This document shows positions 51,353-60,074 of a stretch of DNA of 64,000 nt, one piece after another. The stretch is from Clostridiales bacterium (GTDB taxonomy: Bacteria > Bacillota > Clostridia > Lachnospirales > Lachnospiraceae), in NCBI GenBank assembly GCA_012839295.1, contig DUNO01000023.1:30631-94630 (forward strand), written 5' to 3'. The notes beneath the pieces were generated by a model. The model did no database searches. It was not told the origin of the DNA and worked only from the letters and a program-made list of their open reading frames with translations. The position numbers were made by a program, and so were the translations under genes. Each line of letters starts with the position of its first letter. The first letter of the stretch is position 1.

Positions 51353-52003
51353 TTACAAGAGATGTACTTTACCGTCCAGCATGGTAAAATACACTTGCCC
51401 TAAAGTCTCTAAGATGGCTGAGCCGTTTGACAGCTCAGCCATCTTTATGGACAAGTTGTCGAATTTGCTTGGAGGTACCAATAAATGTAACAGGACAAGT
51501 TCCGTATAGTCAGCAGATAAAATAGTGATCTGCTCCTGGGCAGCCAGATATTGCAGCTTCCCCAAGGTATTATAGTCAGTTGTAACCTGAAGCTTAATGC
51601 CCAGCTGTTTGGTTATGACCCTGCTCTGGTTTAAGCCTTCCACCGTTGCTGATTGGTAGGCCTTAACCAATCCCCCCGTACCGAGCAGTGTTCCGCCAAA
51701 ATATCTGGTAACCACAACAACGAGATCCGTTAATCCGCGCGCCAATAAAACATCCAGCATGGGTCTGCCGGCTGTTTTACTTGGCTCACCGTCATCGGAG
51801 CAGCGCAGGATGGGATTCTCGGTACCAATAATATAAGCAGAGCAGTTATGGCTCGCATCCCAGTATTTTTTCTTCAATCCGTCAATAAAATCAATTGCTT
51901 CCTCCTCCGTATGGACGGGCTGGACGGTAGCGATGAATCTTGATTTCTTCATTACGATTTCAGCAGTACCACCCTCAAAGACAGTATTGAATGCTTCTTT
52001 CAT
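51353..52003 (-). CDS. YigZ/IMPACT-family protein
   Basis: 216 aa. 'KKSRFIATVQPVHTEEEAID' and 'ASHNCSAYIIGTENPILRCS' then DDGEPSKTAGRPML are the UPF0029 (Impact N) signature. 'LGTGGLVKAYQSA' closes it. The C-terminal half is the DUF1949 domain. Function in bacteria is unclear (translation or stress). Monocistronic. Confidence 0.88.
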   Translation of the reverse strand: MKEAFNTVFEGGTAEIVMKKSRFIATVQPVHTEEEAIDFIDGLKKKYWDASHNCSAYIIGTENPILRCSDDGEPSKTAGRPMLDVLLARGLTDLVVVVTRYFGGTLLGTGGLVKAYQSATVEGLNQSRVITKQLGIKLQVTTDYNTLGKLQYLAAQEQITILSADYTELVLLHLLVPPSKFDNLSIKMAELSNGSAILETLGQVYFTMLDGKVHLL

Positions 52004-52155
52004 ATGCCGGATCCCTCCTTGTATTTTGCAGTAATTTAATAAAGCAGCTAAGAATAGTTTTCCATGGGGATGTTGCTATTCATAGGGTTCTTTGGTATCA
52101 TTATACTAGCTGAATTGATATATAATAGCATAAGGTTTTTTATTTGGAGGCACCA

Positions 52156-52647
52156 ATGAAATTAAAAAAAGTTTCATGGATACCAGCAGTTATTGTTATG
52201 GTTATTATCTTTGCCTTTTCGTCCAAGCCTGCGGTCAGTTCTAACGAAAGCAGCCTGACTATTGCCAGCCAGCTTCTGGTTGCTTATGAAAATACTGCCC
52301 AGGTGCAATTTGATGAAGGACAAAGGGACGAAATATTAGAGACGATAAATTTTTTTGTACGGAAGGGCTCACATTTTTGTGAATATGCTTTGCTTGCGGT
52401 TACCCTTGCCTTTCATTTGTATTTTTGTGGCTTTAGGAAGGGGAGGTTGTTTTTCCTGCCGGTTATCCTGTCCGCCATATACGCAGCTACGGATGAATTC
52501 CACCAGACCTTTGTTCCGGGTCGCAGCGGCCAGCTTGGGGATGTGCTGATTGATACGACGGGAGCGGTGGCAGGGATGCTGTTCTTTTTCCTGGTCTTAA
52601 GGATATATAATGCTTTGGGAAGTAAATGGGCGAAGTTTAAGGTGTAG
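52156..52647 (+). CDS. VanZ-family membrane protein
   Basis: 163 aa from ATG 52156 with GGAGG upstream. 'IFAFSSKPAVSSNESS', 'KGSHFCEYALLAVTLAFHLY' and 'SAIYAATDEFHQTFVPGRSG' then QLGDVLIDTTGAVAG are diagnostic of the VanZ domain. Four transmembrane segments. Family members raise teicoplanin resistance slightly or act in envelope homeostasis. No van genes are nearby, so this is a housekeeping relative. Confidence 0.88.
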   Translation: MKLKKVSWIPAVIVMVIIFAFSSKPAVSSNESSLTIASQLLVAYENTAQVQFDEGQRDEILETINFFVRKGSHFCEYALLAVTLAFHLYFCGFRKGRLFFLPVILSAIYAATDEFHQTFVPGRSGQLGDVLIDTTGAVAGMLFFFLVLRIYNALGSKWAKFKV

Positions 52648-52729
52648 GATTAGGGTACAAGGTCATATAATTTTCGTCGTATGCATTATAAAAAGCTTAC
52701 TGTAGCTGGTGTACCAGATGGTTGGTGGA

Positions 52730-52912
52730 CTAGACCGCTGTGAATTGGTTTCGTTCCTTGGTATAGGTGTAATGGATGGAGGAGAGGACGGCTTCGATAT
52801 GGCCGCGTTCTATATTCAGGCTTTTGCACAGCTCATCCAGGCTATGATATTCATCGCGCAGTTTTGTGTTGATATAGCTTAATAGGATATGGGGGTCTTT
52901 TGGAATATTCAT
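52730..52912 (-). CDS. DUF4250 small protein
   Basis: 60 aa: MNIPKDPHILLSYINTKLRD followed by EYHSLDELCKSLNIERGHIE matches the DUF4250 family (PKDP..LLS..NTKLRD..SLD.LC). Function unknown. It lies alone in a 450-bp stretch between vanZ and rarA. Confidence 0.82.
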   Translation of the reverse strand: MNIPKDPHILLSYINTKLRDEYHSLDELCKSLNIERGHIEAVLSSIHYTYTKERNQFTAV

Positions 52913-53098
52913 ATTGGCTCCATTCTGCTTAGATAGTCGTTGTCCATACCTATTTTATTATGCACATTCCGAGGGAATTTTCAATAGAATATGCCTGAAA
53001 ATTATCCGTCTCCGCCTAAAAAGGCGGGGATGGGCCGGTCAAAAGCCGTGTATAGGGAGTTTTTGAGGGCGATTAAGTATTTGTTGGGAGGTAACAAC

Positions 53099-54418
53099 GT
53101 GGATTTATTTGATTATATGCGGAATAATACGATGAAGAAGGAGGCTCCGCTGGCGTCCAGGCTTCGCCCGGAGACTTTGGAGGAGGTTGTTGGGCAAAGG
53201 CATATCATTGGCAAGGATAAGCTGCTTTACCGTGCCATTAAGGCGGATAAATTGAGCTCGATTGTCTTTTATGGACCTCCGGGGACGGGGAAGACTACAC
53301 TTGCCAAGGTGATCGCGAATACTACCAGCTCCATTTTTACCCAGATTAATGCAACGTCGTCGGGGAAAAAGGATATGGAGGCAGTGGTGGAGGAAGCAAA
53401 GAATAATATAGGGAGGTATGGGAAACGGACTATATTGTTTATCGATGAGATCCACAGGTTTAATAAGGGACAGCAGGACTATCTCCTTCCCTTTGTGGAG
53501 GACGGAACCATTGTACTGATTGGTGCAACTACGGAAAATCCCTATTTTGAGGTAAACTCGGCCTTGCTTTCCCGCTCTATTATTTTTGAGTTAAAGCCAT
53601 TGGATAAGGAAGACATCAAGACATTGTTAATAAAAGCGGTAAGTGACCGGGAGAAGGGGCTGGGAGTATATGATGCGGTAATTGAAGCGGATGCGCTGGA
53701 GTTTCTGGCAGATATTGCAAACGGGGATGCACGGTCGGCCTTAAATGCAATAGAGATCGGCGTCCTTACCACGGAGCGGTCAGAGGATGGGAAAATCCAT
53801 ATCACGTTGCCGGTGGCTTCCGAGTGTATCCAGAAGAGGGTGCTCAAATATGATAAGGGCGGGGACAACCATTATGATACTATTTCCGCATTTATTAAGA
53901 GCATGCGGGGCTCCGATCCGGATGCGGCTATTTATTATCTTGCCAGGATGCTGTACGCGGGGGAAGAGGTCGCATTTATTGCGAGAAGGATTATGATCTG
54001 TGCCGCAGAGGATGTCTCAAACGCAGATCCCAATGCGCTGGTAGTGGCAACCTCGGCAGCCCTGGCGGTGGAGCGCCTTGGTATGCCGGAGGCAAGGATT
54101 GTCCTGGCCCAGGCGGCAGCTTATGTTGCCTGCGCACCTAAGAGCAATTCCGCAATCTGTGCCATTGATGAGGCAACTAGCGTTGTACAGAATGAAAAAA
54201 CAGCTACGATACCGGTTTATCTTATGGATTCCCATTATAAGGGTGCTGCCAAGCTGGGACGCGGGCTGGGATATAAATATGCCCATAGCTATGAAAACCA
54301 CTATGTTGAGCAGCAATACCTGCCGGACGAGATTAAGGACCGTAGATTCTATGTTCCGTCTGACAACGGATATGAGAAGCAGATACAGGAATACTTTAAA
54401 AAAATAAAAGGGGAATAG
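53099..54418 (+). CDS. rarA: Replication-associated recombination ATPase RarA/MgsA
   Basis: 439 aa from the GTG at 53099 (GGGAGGT 8 nt upstream). MDLFDYMRNNTMKKEAPLAS is the typical beginning, and the longer frame from 52991 is not conserved. AAA+ motifs: Walker A GPPGTGKTT, Walker B FIDEIHRF, sensor 1 GATTENPYF. It acts at stalled forks with RecA and SSB. Confidence 0.94.
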   Translation: MDLFDYMRNNTMKKEAPLASRLRPETLEEVVGQRHIIGKDKLLYRAIKADKLSSIVFYGPPGTGKTTLAKVIANTTSSIFTQINATSSGKKDMEAVVEEAKNNIGRYGKRTILFIDEIHRFNKGQQDYLLPFVEDGTIVLIGATTENPYFEVNSALLSRSIIFELKPLDKEDIKTLLIKAVSDREKGLGVYDAVIEADALEFLADIANGDARSALNAIEIGVLTTERSEDGKIHITLPVASECIQKRVLKYDKGGDNHYDTISAFIKSMRGSDPDAAIYYLARMLYAGEEVAFIARRIMICAAEDVSNADPNALVVATSAALAVERLGMPEARIVLAQAAAYVACAPKSNSAICAIDEATSVVQNEKTATIPVYLMDSHYKGAAKLGRGLGYKYAHSYENHYVEQQYLPDEIKDRRFYVPSDNGYEKQIQEYFKKIKGE

Positions 54419-54504
54419 CGCGGCTGATTCCCCTTTCAGTGAACAATGTTTATGCCTTCTTAAATTATGGAGCTTGTAATTCCTTATAATGGTTAGTAGT
54501 GCAT

Positions 54505-54735
54505 TTAAGCTTCCTTGTTACCAGGGTCATTATCATCATCCTTTTTATGGGCCAGCTTATAAAAGACCTGGAAAAACCAAAGGATGATGGGGATTACAAT
54601 GGTGCTGAACAAGCAGGCTAAAAATAAACCATTGGAATATTCGGTAGCAAAAAAGGCGGATATAAAAAAGAGTATATACATGGCGGCAATAAAAATAATA
54701 CCAATGAGGGCCGAGATACGTTTTACTTTATTCAT
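54505..54735 (-). CDS. Small two-span membrane protein
   Basis: 76 aa: two hydrophobic segments (about 8-30 and 37-60) and a charged tail KKDDDNDPGNKEA. SD AGAAAGGA. No family recognised. Convergent with rarA. Confidence 0.55.
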   Translation of the reverse strand: MNKVKRISALIGIIFIAAMYILFFISAFFATEYSNGLFLACLFSTIVIPIILWFFQVFYKLAHKKDDDNDPGNKEA

Positions 54736-54758
54736 AGCAGATCCTTTCTAGGTGGTCA

Positions 54759-54812
54759 GTGTGAAATGCAGAGCATTTCACATCCGACATTGAGTGACCT
54801 GACGGCCAGATG
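54759..54812 (+). repeat. TGTGAAATG hairpin element, copy 2
   Basis: TGTGAAATGC-AGA-GCATTTCACA: compared with copy 1 the loop-closing A-T pair has become C-G, on both arms. It is followed by TCCGACATTGAGTGACCTGA and CGGCCAGATG. Confidence 0.82.
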
Positions 54813-54819
54813 ATCGTTA

Positions 54820-54885
54820 GTGTGAAATGAAAATCATTTCACATCCGGCACCCGATGGCTTAACGGCCAAATGTTTGTCAGGTTG
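54820..54885 (+). repeat. TGTGAAATG hairpin element, copy 3
   Basis: TGTGAAATGA-AAA-TCATTTCACA, TCCGGCACCCGATGG, CTTAACGGCC, AAATGTTTGTCAGG. Head to tail with copy 2. Followed by a duplicated GTCAGGTTGTAA and two copies of AAAAGGCAATAAC. Confidence 0.85.
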
Positions 54886-54990
54886 TAACTCTCGTCAGGT
54901 TGTAATTTATTATATAGAAGATTATAGGAAAAGGCAATAACAAAAGGCAATAACAAAAGAGAAAAAGCTGTTGCGGAAGGAGAACATTGT

Positions 54991-56040
54991 TTGAAGCAAA
55001 TACAGCAGTCAGGAAATAAAATAGCCCAATTGATTATCGTGATTTTTGCTGCAGTATTGATGTTTAATACATTCTATCTGATCAGTATAATTCAGACTAC
55101 GGGGAGGGTTATTAATTATACGGGAGTCCTTAGGGGAGGTGCCCAAAGGCTGGTGAAATTGGAGCTTTCAGGAAAGCCACATGACGAATTAATGGAATAT
55201 CTGGATGAGATTATCCATGATTTGCGCTATGGCGGGGGAAAGTACAGGCTGGTCAAGCTAAACCAGGAGGAATATTTAATACAGCTTAGCGCCTTATCCG
55301 TTAAGTGGGAGGAGCTTAAATCCTCAATTTTGGAATACCGCAGGCAGGGTAATGGGCCGGAAGAGTTACTGGAGCTGAGTGAAGAATATTTTAACCAGTC
55401 CCATGAGCTGGTTGGCCTGGCGGAGCTGTATTCGGAAGAAAAGGCCGGGAATTTGCGGATCAATGAAATCCTTTTGTCCATCAGTGTTTTAGCCTTGGTC
55501 CTCATATCCTTCCAGCAGACCTACTATGAGCTCGTGCTTGTACGCAGGAATAAGGAGCTTAGCGCAGCGGCGTACCTGGACAAGCTTACGGGGATTCCGG
55601 GAAGAAGAAGCTGTGAGGAGGCGCTTTGGTTTCCGGTTGATATGAAAGCATCCTCCTATTGTGTTATTATGATGGATTTAAACAACCTAAAAAAGGTCAA
55701 TGATGAATTAGGGCACAGCACCGGTGATAAACTAATTAAGGCCTTTGCTGAAATCCTATATAAATTCAACAATAAAAAAGTATTTGTCGGGCGTTATGGC
55801 GGGGATGAATTCCTGTGCATTGTGCGCGACTATAGTGAGGAAATGGTCCAGCGGCTTCTGGAGGATATCAAAAAAAGGGTGGAGGAGTTTAACCGGGCAG
55901 AAAGCAAATTTCAGATCCAGTATGCCAGCGGCTATGAATATATGGGAGATTCACTCCCGGAGATGCTGGAAAAGGCGGACGAAAAAATGTATGAAAATAA
56001 AAGAAGGATGAAGGCGGCGGATTCAGGAAGCAAATCGTAA
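54991..56040 (+). CDS. Membrane-bound diguanylate cyclase (GGDEF)
   Basis: 349 aa from a TTG with AAGGAG upstream. Two transmembrane helices (about 10-32 and 158-176) bracket an extracytoplasmic helical sensor of the type IV pili/NarX-like kind ('GGAQRLVKLELSGKPHDELM'). The cytoplasmic GGDEF domain has an intact active site ('RYGGDEFLCI') and the N-terminal 'DKLTGIPGRRSCEEAL'. The RxxD inhibitory site five residues before GGDEF is absent (KKVF), so product inhibition is unlikely. It makes cyclic di-GMP. It ends 16 bp before the AraC gene. Confidence 0.88.
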   Translation: MKQIQQSGNKIAQLIIVIFAAVLMFNTFYLISIIQTTGRVINYTGVLRGGAQRLVKLELSGKPHDELMEYLDEIIHDLRYGGGKYRLVKLNQEEYLIQLSALSVKWEELKSSILEYRRQGNGPEELLELSEEYFNQSHELVGLAELYSEEKAGNLRINEILLSISVLALVLISFQQTYYELVLVRRNKELSAAAYLDKLTGIPGRRSCEEALWFPVDMKASSYCVIMMDLNNLKKVNDELGHSTGDKLIKAFAEILYKFNNKKVFVGRYGGDEFLCIVRDYSEEMVQRLLEDIKKRVEEFNRAESKFQIQYASGYEYMGDSLPEMLEKADEKMYENKRRMKAADSGSKS

Positions 56041-56056
56041 AAAATGAGGTGGTGCA

Positions 56057-57097
56057 ATGAAACTCATAGAATATTGCAATAAAATAACAAAGCTGGAGAA
56101 GAATAAGGCAGATAATGAGAAAATTGGAGGCCGGATCATGCGCCCGGAATACTCCCTTGACCAGGTGGAGGTCAAGACCTTTCCCCAGGCCTATCAGGAA
56201 GGGATATTCCTGCTTTGCTGGAAGCTGGAGCGGGGAAGCCGCCTCTATGCCACCATCAAGCCCTATGAACCGGCCTTCTCCTACCAAAATACCTTCCAGT
56301 CCGGGGCAAGGACCCAATTCCATACCCATGACTATATTGAGCTGGCCTATGTGGTCGAGGGTGAATTTATGCAGAAAATTATGGGACAGGATATCCAGTT
56401 TAAAAGGGGCGAGATCTGCCTGATTGATAAAAACTGCCTTCACCAGGATTATCTTTTCGATAACAACAGTACGATTATTTTTATTGGCCTGGCAAATGAA
56501 ATATTTGATGAGGTAATGGTAGATAAGATTGAAGAGGAGAGCATCCTTCATTTTCTTAGGATGGCCCTGCTAAAGCAAAAGGATGTCCAGCAATTCCTGC
56601 ATTTTAAGCCTAAGAATCCGGAGGATGGACAGATGGAGGGGCTTTTGCTGTCCTTACTGCTGGAGCTGGAGCAGCAGGACGAGGCCTCAAAATATATCTG
56701 CAAGGGGCTGTTAATGCGGATTCTACACTACATCAGCTCCAAGTATGATTTTTATTTGTCCAATGAACAGAGAAGGAAGATGAACTGGATTGTCTTTATG
56801 GAGGTTACAAACTATATACAGGAAAATTATACGGATATAACAATCAAGGAGCTGGTAAAGAAATTTCATTTTAACGAGGATTATTATAACCGTCTGTTGA
56901 AGGAAAAGGCAGGAATGACCTATTCCGAATACGTACAGAACATACGGCTGACACAGGCGGATAAGCTGCTGCGCAGTTCAAAGCTGACGGTGGAAGAGGT
57001 GGCAAACCGGGTAGGATACCGTAATAAGGGATACTTTTATAAGATATTTACGGAGCGCTATGGAGTAACCCCCTCAAAGTACCGGAAACAGGGCTGA
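56057..57097 (+). CDS. AraC-family transcription regulator with cupin sensor
   Basis: 346 aa. ATG 56057 has GAGGTGG upstream. A second ATG at 56138 (GGAGG, 7 nt) would give 319 aa and is equally plausible. N-terminal cupin: 'TQFHTHDYIELAYVVEGEFM', 'GEICLIDKNCLHQDYLFDNN'. C-terminal AraC double helix-turn-helix: 'ENYTDITIKELVKKFHFNED', 'TVEEVANRVGYRNKGYFYKI'. Position right before araA suggests an arabinose-responsive activator. This is inference from context. Confidence 0.85.
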   Translation: MKLIEYCNKITKLEKNKADNEKIGGRIMRPEYSLDQVEVKTFPQAYQEGIFLLCWKLERGSRLYATIKPYEPAFSYQNTFQSGARTQFHTHDYIELAYVVEGEFMQKIMGQDIQFKRGEICLIDKNCLHQDYLFDNNSTIIFIGLANEIFDEVMVDKIEEESILHFLRMALLKQKDVQQFLHFKPKNPEDGQMEGLLLSLLLELEQQDEASKYICKGLLMRILHYISSKYDFYLSNEQRRKMNWIVFMEVTNYIQENYTDITIKELVKKFHFNEDYYNRLLKEKAGMTYSEYVQNIRLTQADKLLRSSKLTVEEVANRVGYRNKGYFYKIFTERYGVTPSKYRKQG

Positions 57098-57132
57098 AAG
57101 GAATTAAGAAAACAGGTTAAATCAGGAAACAG

Positions 57133-57181
57133 ATCCATGCCATTATTTCATGGCACCTTGTGTGATGTTTGGAGCATGGAT
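57133..57181 (+). repeat. GTCCATGCC hairpin repeat, copy 4 (ATCCATGC variant)
   Basis: ATCCATGC pairs with GCATGGAT: relative to the other copies the terminal G-C pair has become A-T on both sides. The loop has TCATGGC and CTTGTGTGATG, like copies 1 and 2. Confidence 0.78.
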
Positions 57182-57256
57182 ATAGTTGGGATATAATTTC
57201 TGTAGAAGGTAAGTAGGAATAGGTAACTTTTTAACAAGAACGGTAGGATAGGGCAA

Positions 57257-57285
57257 TTGCACGTGTCTGCGCCATGTTGTACAAT
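57257..57285 (+). promoter_or_regulatory. Promoter of araA
   Basis: TTGCAC, 17-nt spacer, TACAAT. The predicted start (about 57292) falls at the first base of the SD-hairpin array, so the array is the whole 5' leader. Confidence 0.7.
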
Positions 57286-57292
57286 AGAAAAA

Positions 57293-57358
57293 AAGGGAGG
57301 CAAAAGCCTCCAACAAAAAAAGGAGGCGAAAGCCTCCAAAAAGAAGGAGGCTTGGGCA
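57293..57358 (+). repeat. SD-hairpin array forming the araA leader
   Basis: GGGAGGCAAAAGCCTCC, then A-run, GGAGGCGAAAGCCTCC, then A-run, and GGAGGCTTGGGCA-ATG. The first two units are perfect hairpins that bury an SD. The third has lost its 3' arm and serves as the working SD. Confidence 0.85.
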
Positions 57359-58852
57359 ATGTTAAAGAGTAAAGAGTACAAATTCTGGTTTGCAACTGGT
57401 TCCCAATCATTATATGGTGATGAATGCCTGAGAGAGGTTGCGGAGCATTCAAGAATTATTGTTGAGGCATTAAATAAATCAGGGAATTTACCCTTTGAGG
57501 TTATTTTAAAGCCAACCTTAATTGACAATGTATCCATCCGTAAGGTATTCAATGAAGCAAACGGGGATGAAAGCTGCGCCGGTGTTATCACCTGGATGCA
57601 TACCTTTTCTCCTGCGAAGTCCTGGATCCTTGGACTTCAGGAATACAGAAAACCGTTGCTCCATCTGCATACACAATTTAACGAAGAGATTCCCTACGAC
57701 ACCATCGATATGGACTTTATGAATACAAACCAGTCCGCACACGGTGACCGTGAGTTTGGACATATGGTTACCCGTATGGGCATTGAGCGTAAGGTAATTG
57801 TAGGCTACTGGAATGATGGGGAGGTCCAGAAACGGATTGCAGACTGGATGAGAACCGCAATCGGCGTAATTGAAAGCAGCCATATCAGGATCCTGCGTGT
57901 CGGTGACAATATGAGAAATGTTGCCGTAACAGAGGGCGATAAGGTAGAAGCCCAGATTAAATTCGGCTGGGAGATTGACGCATATAACATCACGGATATT
58001 GCCGAGTATGTACAGGCGGTATCAAAGGGTGACATTGATAACCTGGTAGATGAGTACTACAGTAAATATGATATTTTACTGGAGGGCAGGGATGCGGCTG
58101 AATTCAAGCGGCATGTAGCAGTACAGGCAGGAATTGAAATCGGCTTTGAGAGATTCCTGGAGGAAAAGAATTATCATGCAATTGTAACTAACTTTGAAGT
58201 GCTTGCGGGCCTGCAGCAGCTTCCGGGTCTCGCGATCCAGAGGCTGATGGAAAAGGGCTATGGTTTTGGCGGGGAAGGTGACTGGAAGACGGCAGCCATG
58301 GTCCGCCTTATGAAGATCATGGCTCAGGGCATCAAGGATGCGAAAGGTACCTCCTTCATGGAGGATTATACCTATAACCTTGTGAAAGGAAAGGAAGGAA
58401 TCCTTCAAGCCCACATGCTGGAGGTTTGCCCTACCATTGCCGAAGGTGCTGTTGGAATTAAGGTTAATCCCCTGTCCATGGGTCAGAGGGAGGATCCGGC
58501 ACGTCTTGTATTTACTTCAAAGGCGGGTAAGGGTGTTGCTACTTCCCTGATTGATCTGGGTAACCGCTTCCGCTTATTAATCAATGATGTGGAATGCCTG
58601 CCCCAGGATATCCCGATGCCTAAGCTTCCTGTAGCGACTGCCTTCTGGCGTCCGGAGCCGAATCTGGCTACCGGTGCGGAAGCGTGGATCTTAGCAGGTG
58701 GTGCGCATCATACAGCCTTCTCCTATGACTTAACTGCTGAGCAGATGGGCGATTGGGCTGCAGCGATGGGAATCGAAGCGGTGTTCATTGATAAGGACAC
58801 TACCATCAGAAGCCTGAAGAACGAGCTTCGTTGGAATTCGGTTGCCTATTAA
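57359..58852 (+). CDS. araA: L-arabinose isomerase
   Basis: 497 aa from ATG 57359. The longer frame from 57257 only translates the repeat leader. Interconverts L-arabinose and L-ribulose with Mn. 'FWFATGSQSLYGDECL' is the typical start. 'PLLHLHTQFNEEIPYDTIDM' then DFMNTNQSAHGDREFG, with metal ligands E and H further on ('GEGDWKTAAMVRLM', 'GAHHTAFSYDL'), match the family. Terminator-like hairpin follows. A parA-parB pair separates it from the kinase gene. Confidence 0.96.
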   Translation: MLKSKEYKFWFATGSQSLYGDECLREVAEHSRIIVEALNKSGNLPFEVILKPTLIDNVSIRKVFNEANGDESCAGVITWMHTFSPAKSWILGLQEYRKPLLHLHTQFNEEIPYDTIDMDFMNTNQSAHGDREFGHMVTRMGIERKVIVGYWNDGEVQKRIADWMRTAIGVIESSHIRILRVGDNMRNVAVTEGDKVEAQIKFGWEIDAYNITDIAEYVQAVSKGDIDNLVDEYYSKYDILLEGRDAAEFKRHVAVQAGIEIGFERFLEEKNYHAIVTNFEVLAGLQQLPGLAIQRLMEKGYGFGGEGDWKTAAMVRLMKIMAQGIKDAKGTSFMEDYTYNLVKGKEGILQAHMLEVCPTIAEGAVGIKVNPLSMGQREDPARLVFTSKAGKGVATSLIDLGNRFRLLINDVECLPQDIPMPKLPVATAFWRPEPNLATGAEAWILAGGAHHTAFSYDLTAEQMGDWAAAMGIEAVFIDKDTTIRSLKNELRWNSVAY

Positions 58853-58877
58853 TGCTTATATTTATTAATGCCAGTGA

Positions 58878-58926
58878 AATATCAGAATGAACCTTCTTCC
58901 CCCCAGTTGATATTCATTCTGATATT
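58878..58926 (+). terminator. Hairpin after araA
   Basis: AATATCAGAATGAA pairs perfectly with TTCATTCTGATATT, loop 21 nt with a C-run. The usual U-run is missing, so it may be a transcript-stabilising end rather than a true terminator. Confidence 0.55.
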
Positions 58927-58944
58927 ATCATCTATAAATTATGT

Positions 58945-59046
58945 AAAAGGCTGTTTCAAAACGGAGCTTTCAGAGATATGGTTTACCTTAAACAGTGTAA
59001 TACGGTAAATGTTTTTCTGGCTTTCTTGTCCTGAAACGGCCTTTTT
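58945..59046. repeat. Long imperfect palindrome downstream of araA
   Basis: AAAAGGCTGTTTCA (58945-58958) with TGAAACGGCCTTTTT (59032-59046), one G-T position, and the inner stem TTTACC/GGTAAA at 58982 and 59004. The middle of the arms is only partly paired. Size and build match 25342-25449, and its minus strand shares ACAAGAAAG and TACCGTAT with that element. Confidence 0.6.
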
Positions 59047-59108
59047 AATAGTGGGCTGCAGGAATTCCGAAGGGATCCTTTCGATTGCTTCATTGATAAA
59101 TGTAAATC

Positions 59109-59137
59109 TTTATTTATCAGAGAAAATAGGATATAAT
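59109..59137 (+). promoter_or_regulatory. Candidate promoter of parA-parB
   Basis: TTTATT, 17-nt spacer, TATAAT, about 145 bp before parA. The inverted repeat at 59156-59231 would lie in the leader. Confidence 0.45.
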
Positions 59138-59155
59138 TAGCAATGATAAAGCTTA

Positions 59156-59231
59156 GATTCGAGTGCCAAAAGTAAGATTTAGGCACCCATATTCTTGCTA
59201 CAGTATACTAGGGACTTTTGGCATTCGAATC
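59156..59231. repeat. 18-bp inverted repeat (GATTCGAATGCCAAAAGT family)
   Basis: GATTCGAGTGCCAAAAGT (59156-59173) and ACTTTTGGCATTCGAATC (59214-59231), one mismatch, 40-nt loop. A single arm with one more change, GATTCGAATGTCAAAAGTCC, recurs at 63872. Confidence 0.75.
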
Positions 59232-59282
59232 AAGGCTGATAAAGAAAAGGCATCGTAGGAATAGAAAGGCACGGGTATTAAT

Positions 59283-60074
59283 ATGAAGGAGACGAAAGTA
59301 ATTTGCTTTGCCAATAACAAAGGGGGCAGCGGGAAATCAACGACCTGTTCCAATGTAGGTTATGGTTTATCCCTGTTGGATAAAAAGGTTCTGTTAATTG
59401 ATGGGGACATGCAGCTGAACCTATCGCTGTCGTTTTTCCCGGAAGAGAAGGTTCTGGAATATGCGAGGGGGGAAGAGAATCTTTATTACGCCATTAAGCA
59501 GCAGAAGGATCTGATGGACTATATCCTTCCAACCCAGTATCCGGGACTGGATCTGATCCCTTCCACAACCTTAATGAGCTCCATCGAATACGAGCTGTTT
59601 ACAAAATGGCAAAGGGAATATATTTTAAAGAAATGCCTGGAAAGGGTTAGGGCAGAGGGTGGTTATGATTACATACTCATTGATTCGCCGCCTACCCTGG
59701 GCGGCTGGGTGATGAATATACTGAGCGCCTCCGATTATTTGATTATACCGGTGGAGGCAAGCCCCTGGGGACTCTTTGGACTTGCCAATATGCTGGAGTT
59801 CTTAAACGATGTGAAGCAAATCGCCCCAGGGCTGTCCCTGCTGGGGGTTGCCGTGACGAAGGTGGATGAGAGGAAGAATTATTTTAAGCAGACGATTGAT
59901 ACCTTGAAAGCGATCGACAACGTACATATTTTTGATTCTTATATACGGATTGACAGCTCTGTGGAGTGGGCGCAGGATAACAGCAAACCAGTGATCGCTT
60001 ATAAAAAGAGCAGCCGAAGTGCAAAGGAATATATGAATCTTGCGGAGGAGGTAGAAAAAATTGCCGGTAGGTAA
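59283..60074 (+). CDS. ParA-family ATPase
   Basis: 263 aa. Deviant Walker A 'NNKGGSGKST', Walker A' 'LLIDGDMQLNLSLSF' and Walker B 'YDYILIDSPPTLGG' define a ParA/Soj ATPase. It lacks the N-terminal HTH of plasmid ParA types. Such enzymes move or position DNA or protein cargo on the nucleoid. It overlaps parB by 14 bp. The pair sits between araA and the sugar kinase and is not near a replication origin, so it is not the main chromosome-segregation pair. Confidence 0.88.
   Translation: MKETKVICFANNKGGSGKSTTCSNVGYGLSLLDKKVLLIDGDMQLNLSLSFFPEEKVLEYARGEENLYYAIKQQKDLMDYILPTQYPGLDLIPSTTLMSSIEYELFTKWQREYILKKCLERVRAEGGYDYILIDSPPTLGGWVMNILSASDYLIIPVEASPWGLFGLANMLEFLNDVKQIAPGLSLLGVAVTKVDERKNYFKQTIDTLKAIDNVHIFDSYIRIDSSVEWAQDNSKPVIAYKKSSRSAKEYMNLAEEVEKIAGR

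Noticed and set aside
57257-57358. 34-residue extension of AraA (Lys/Glu/Ala-rich)
   Set aside because: It translates the promoter and hairpin repeats. The conserved protein begins at ATG 57359.
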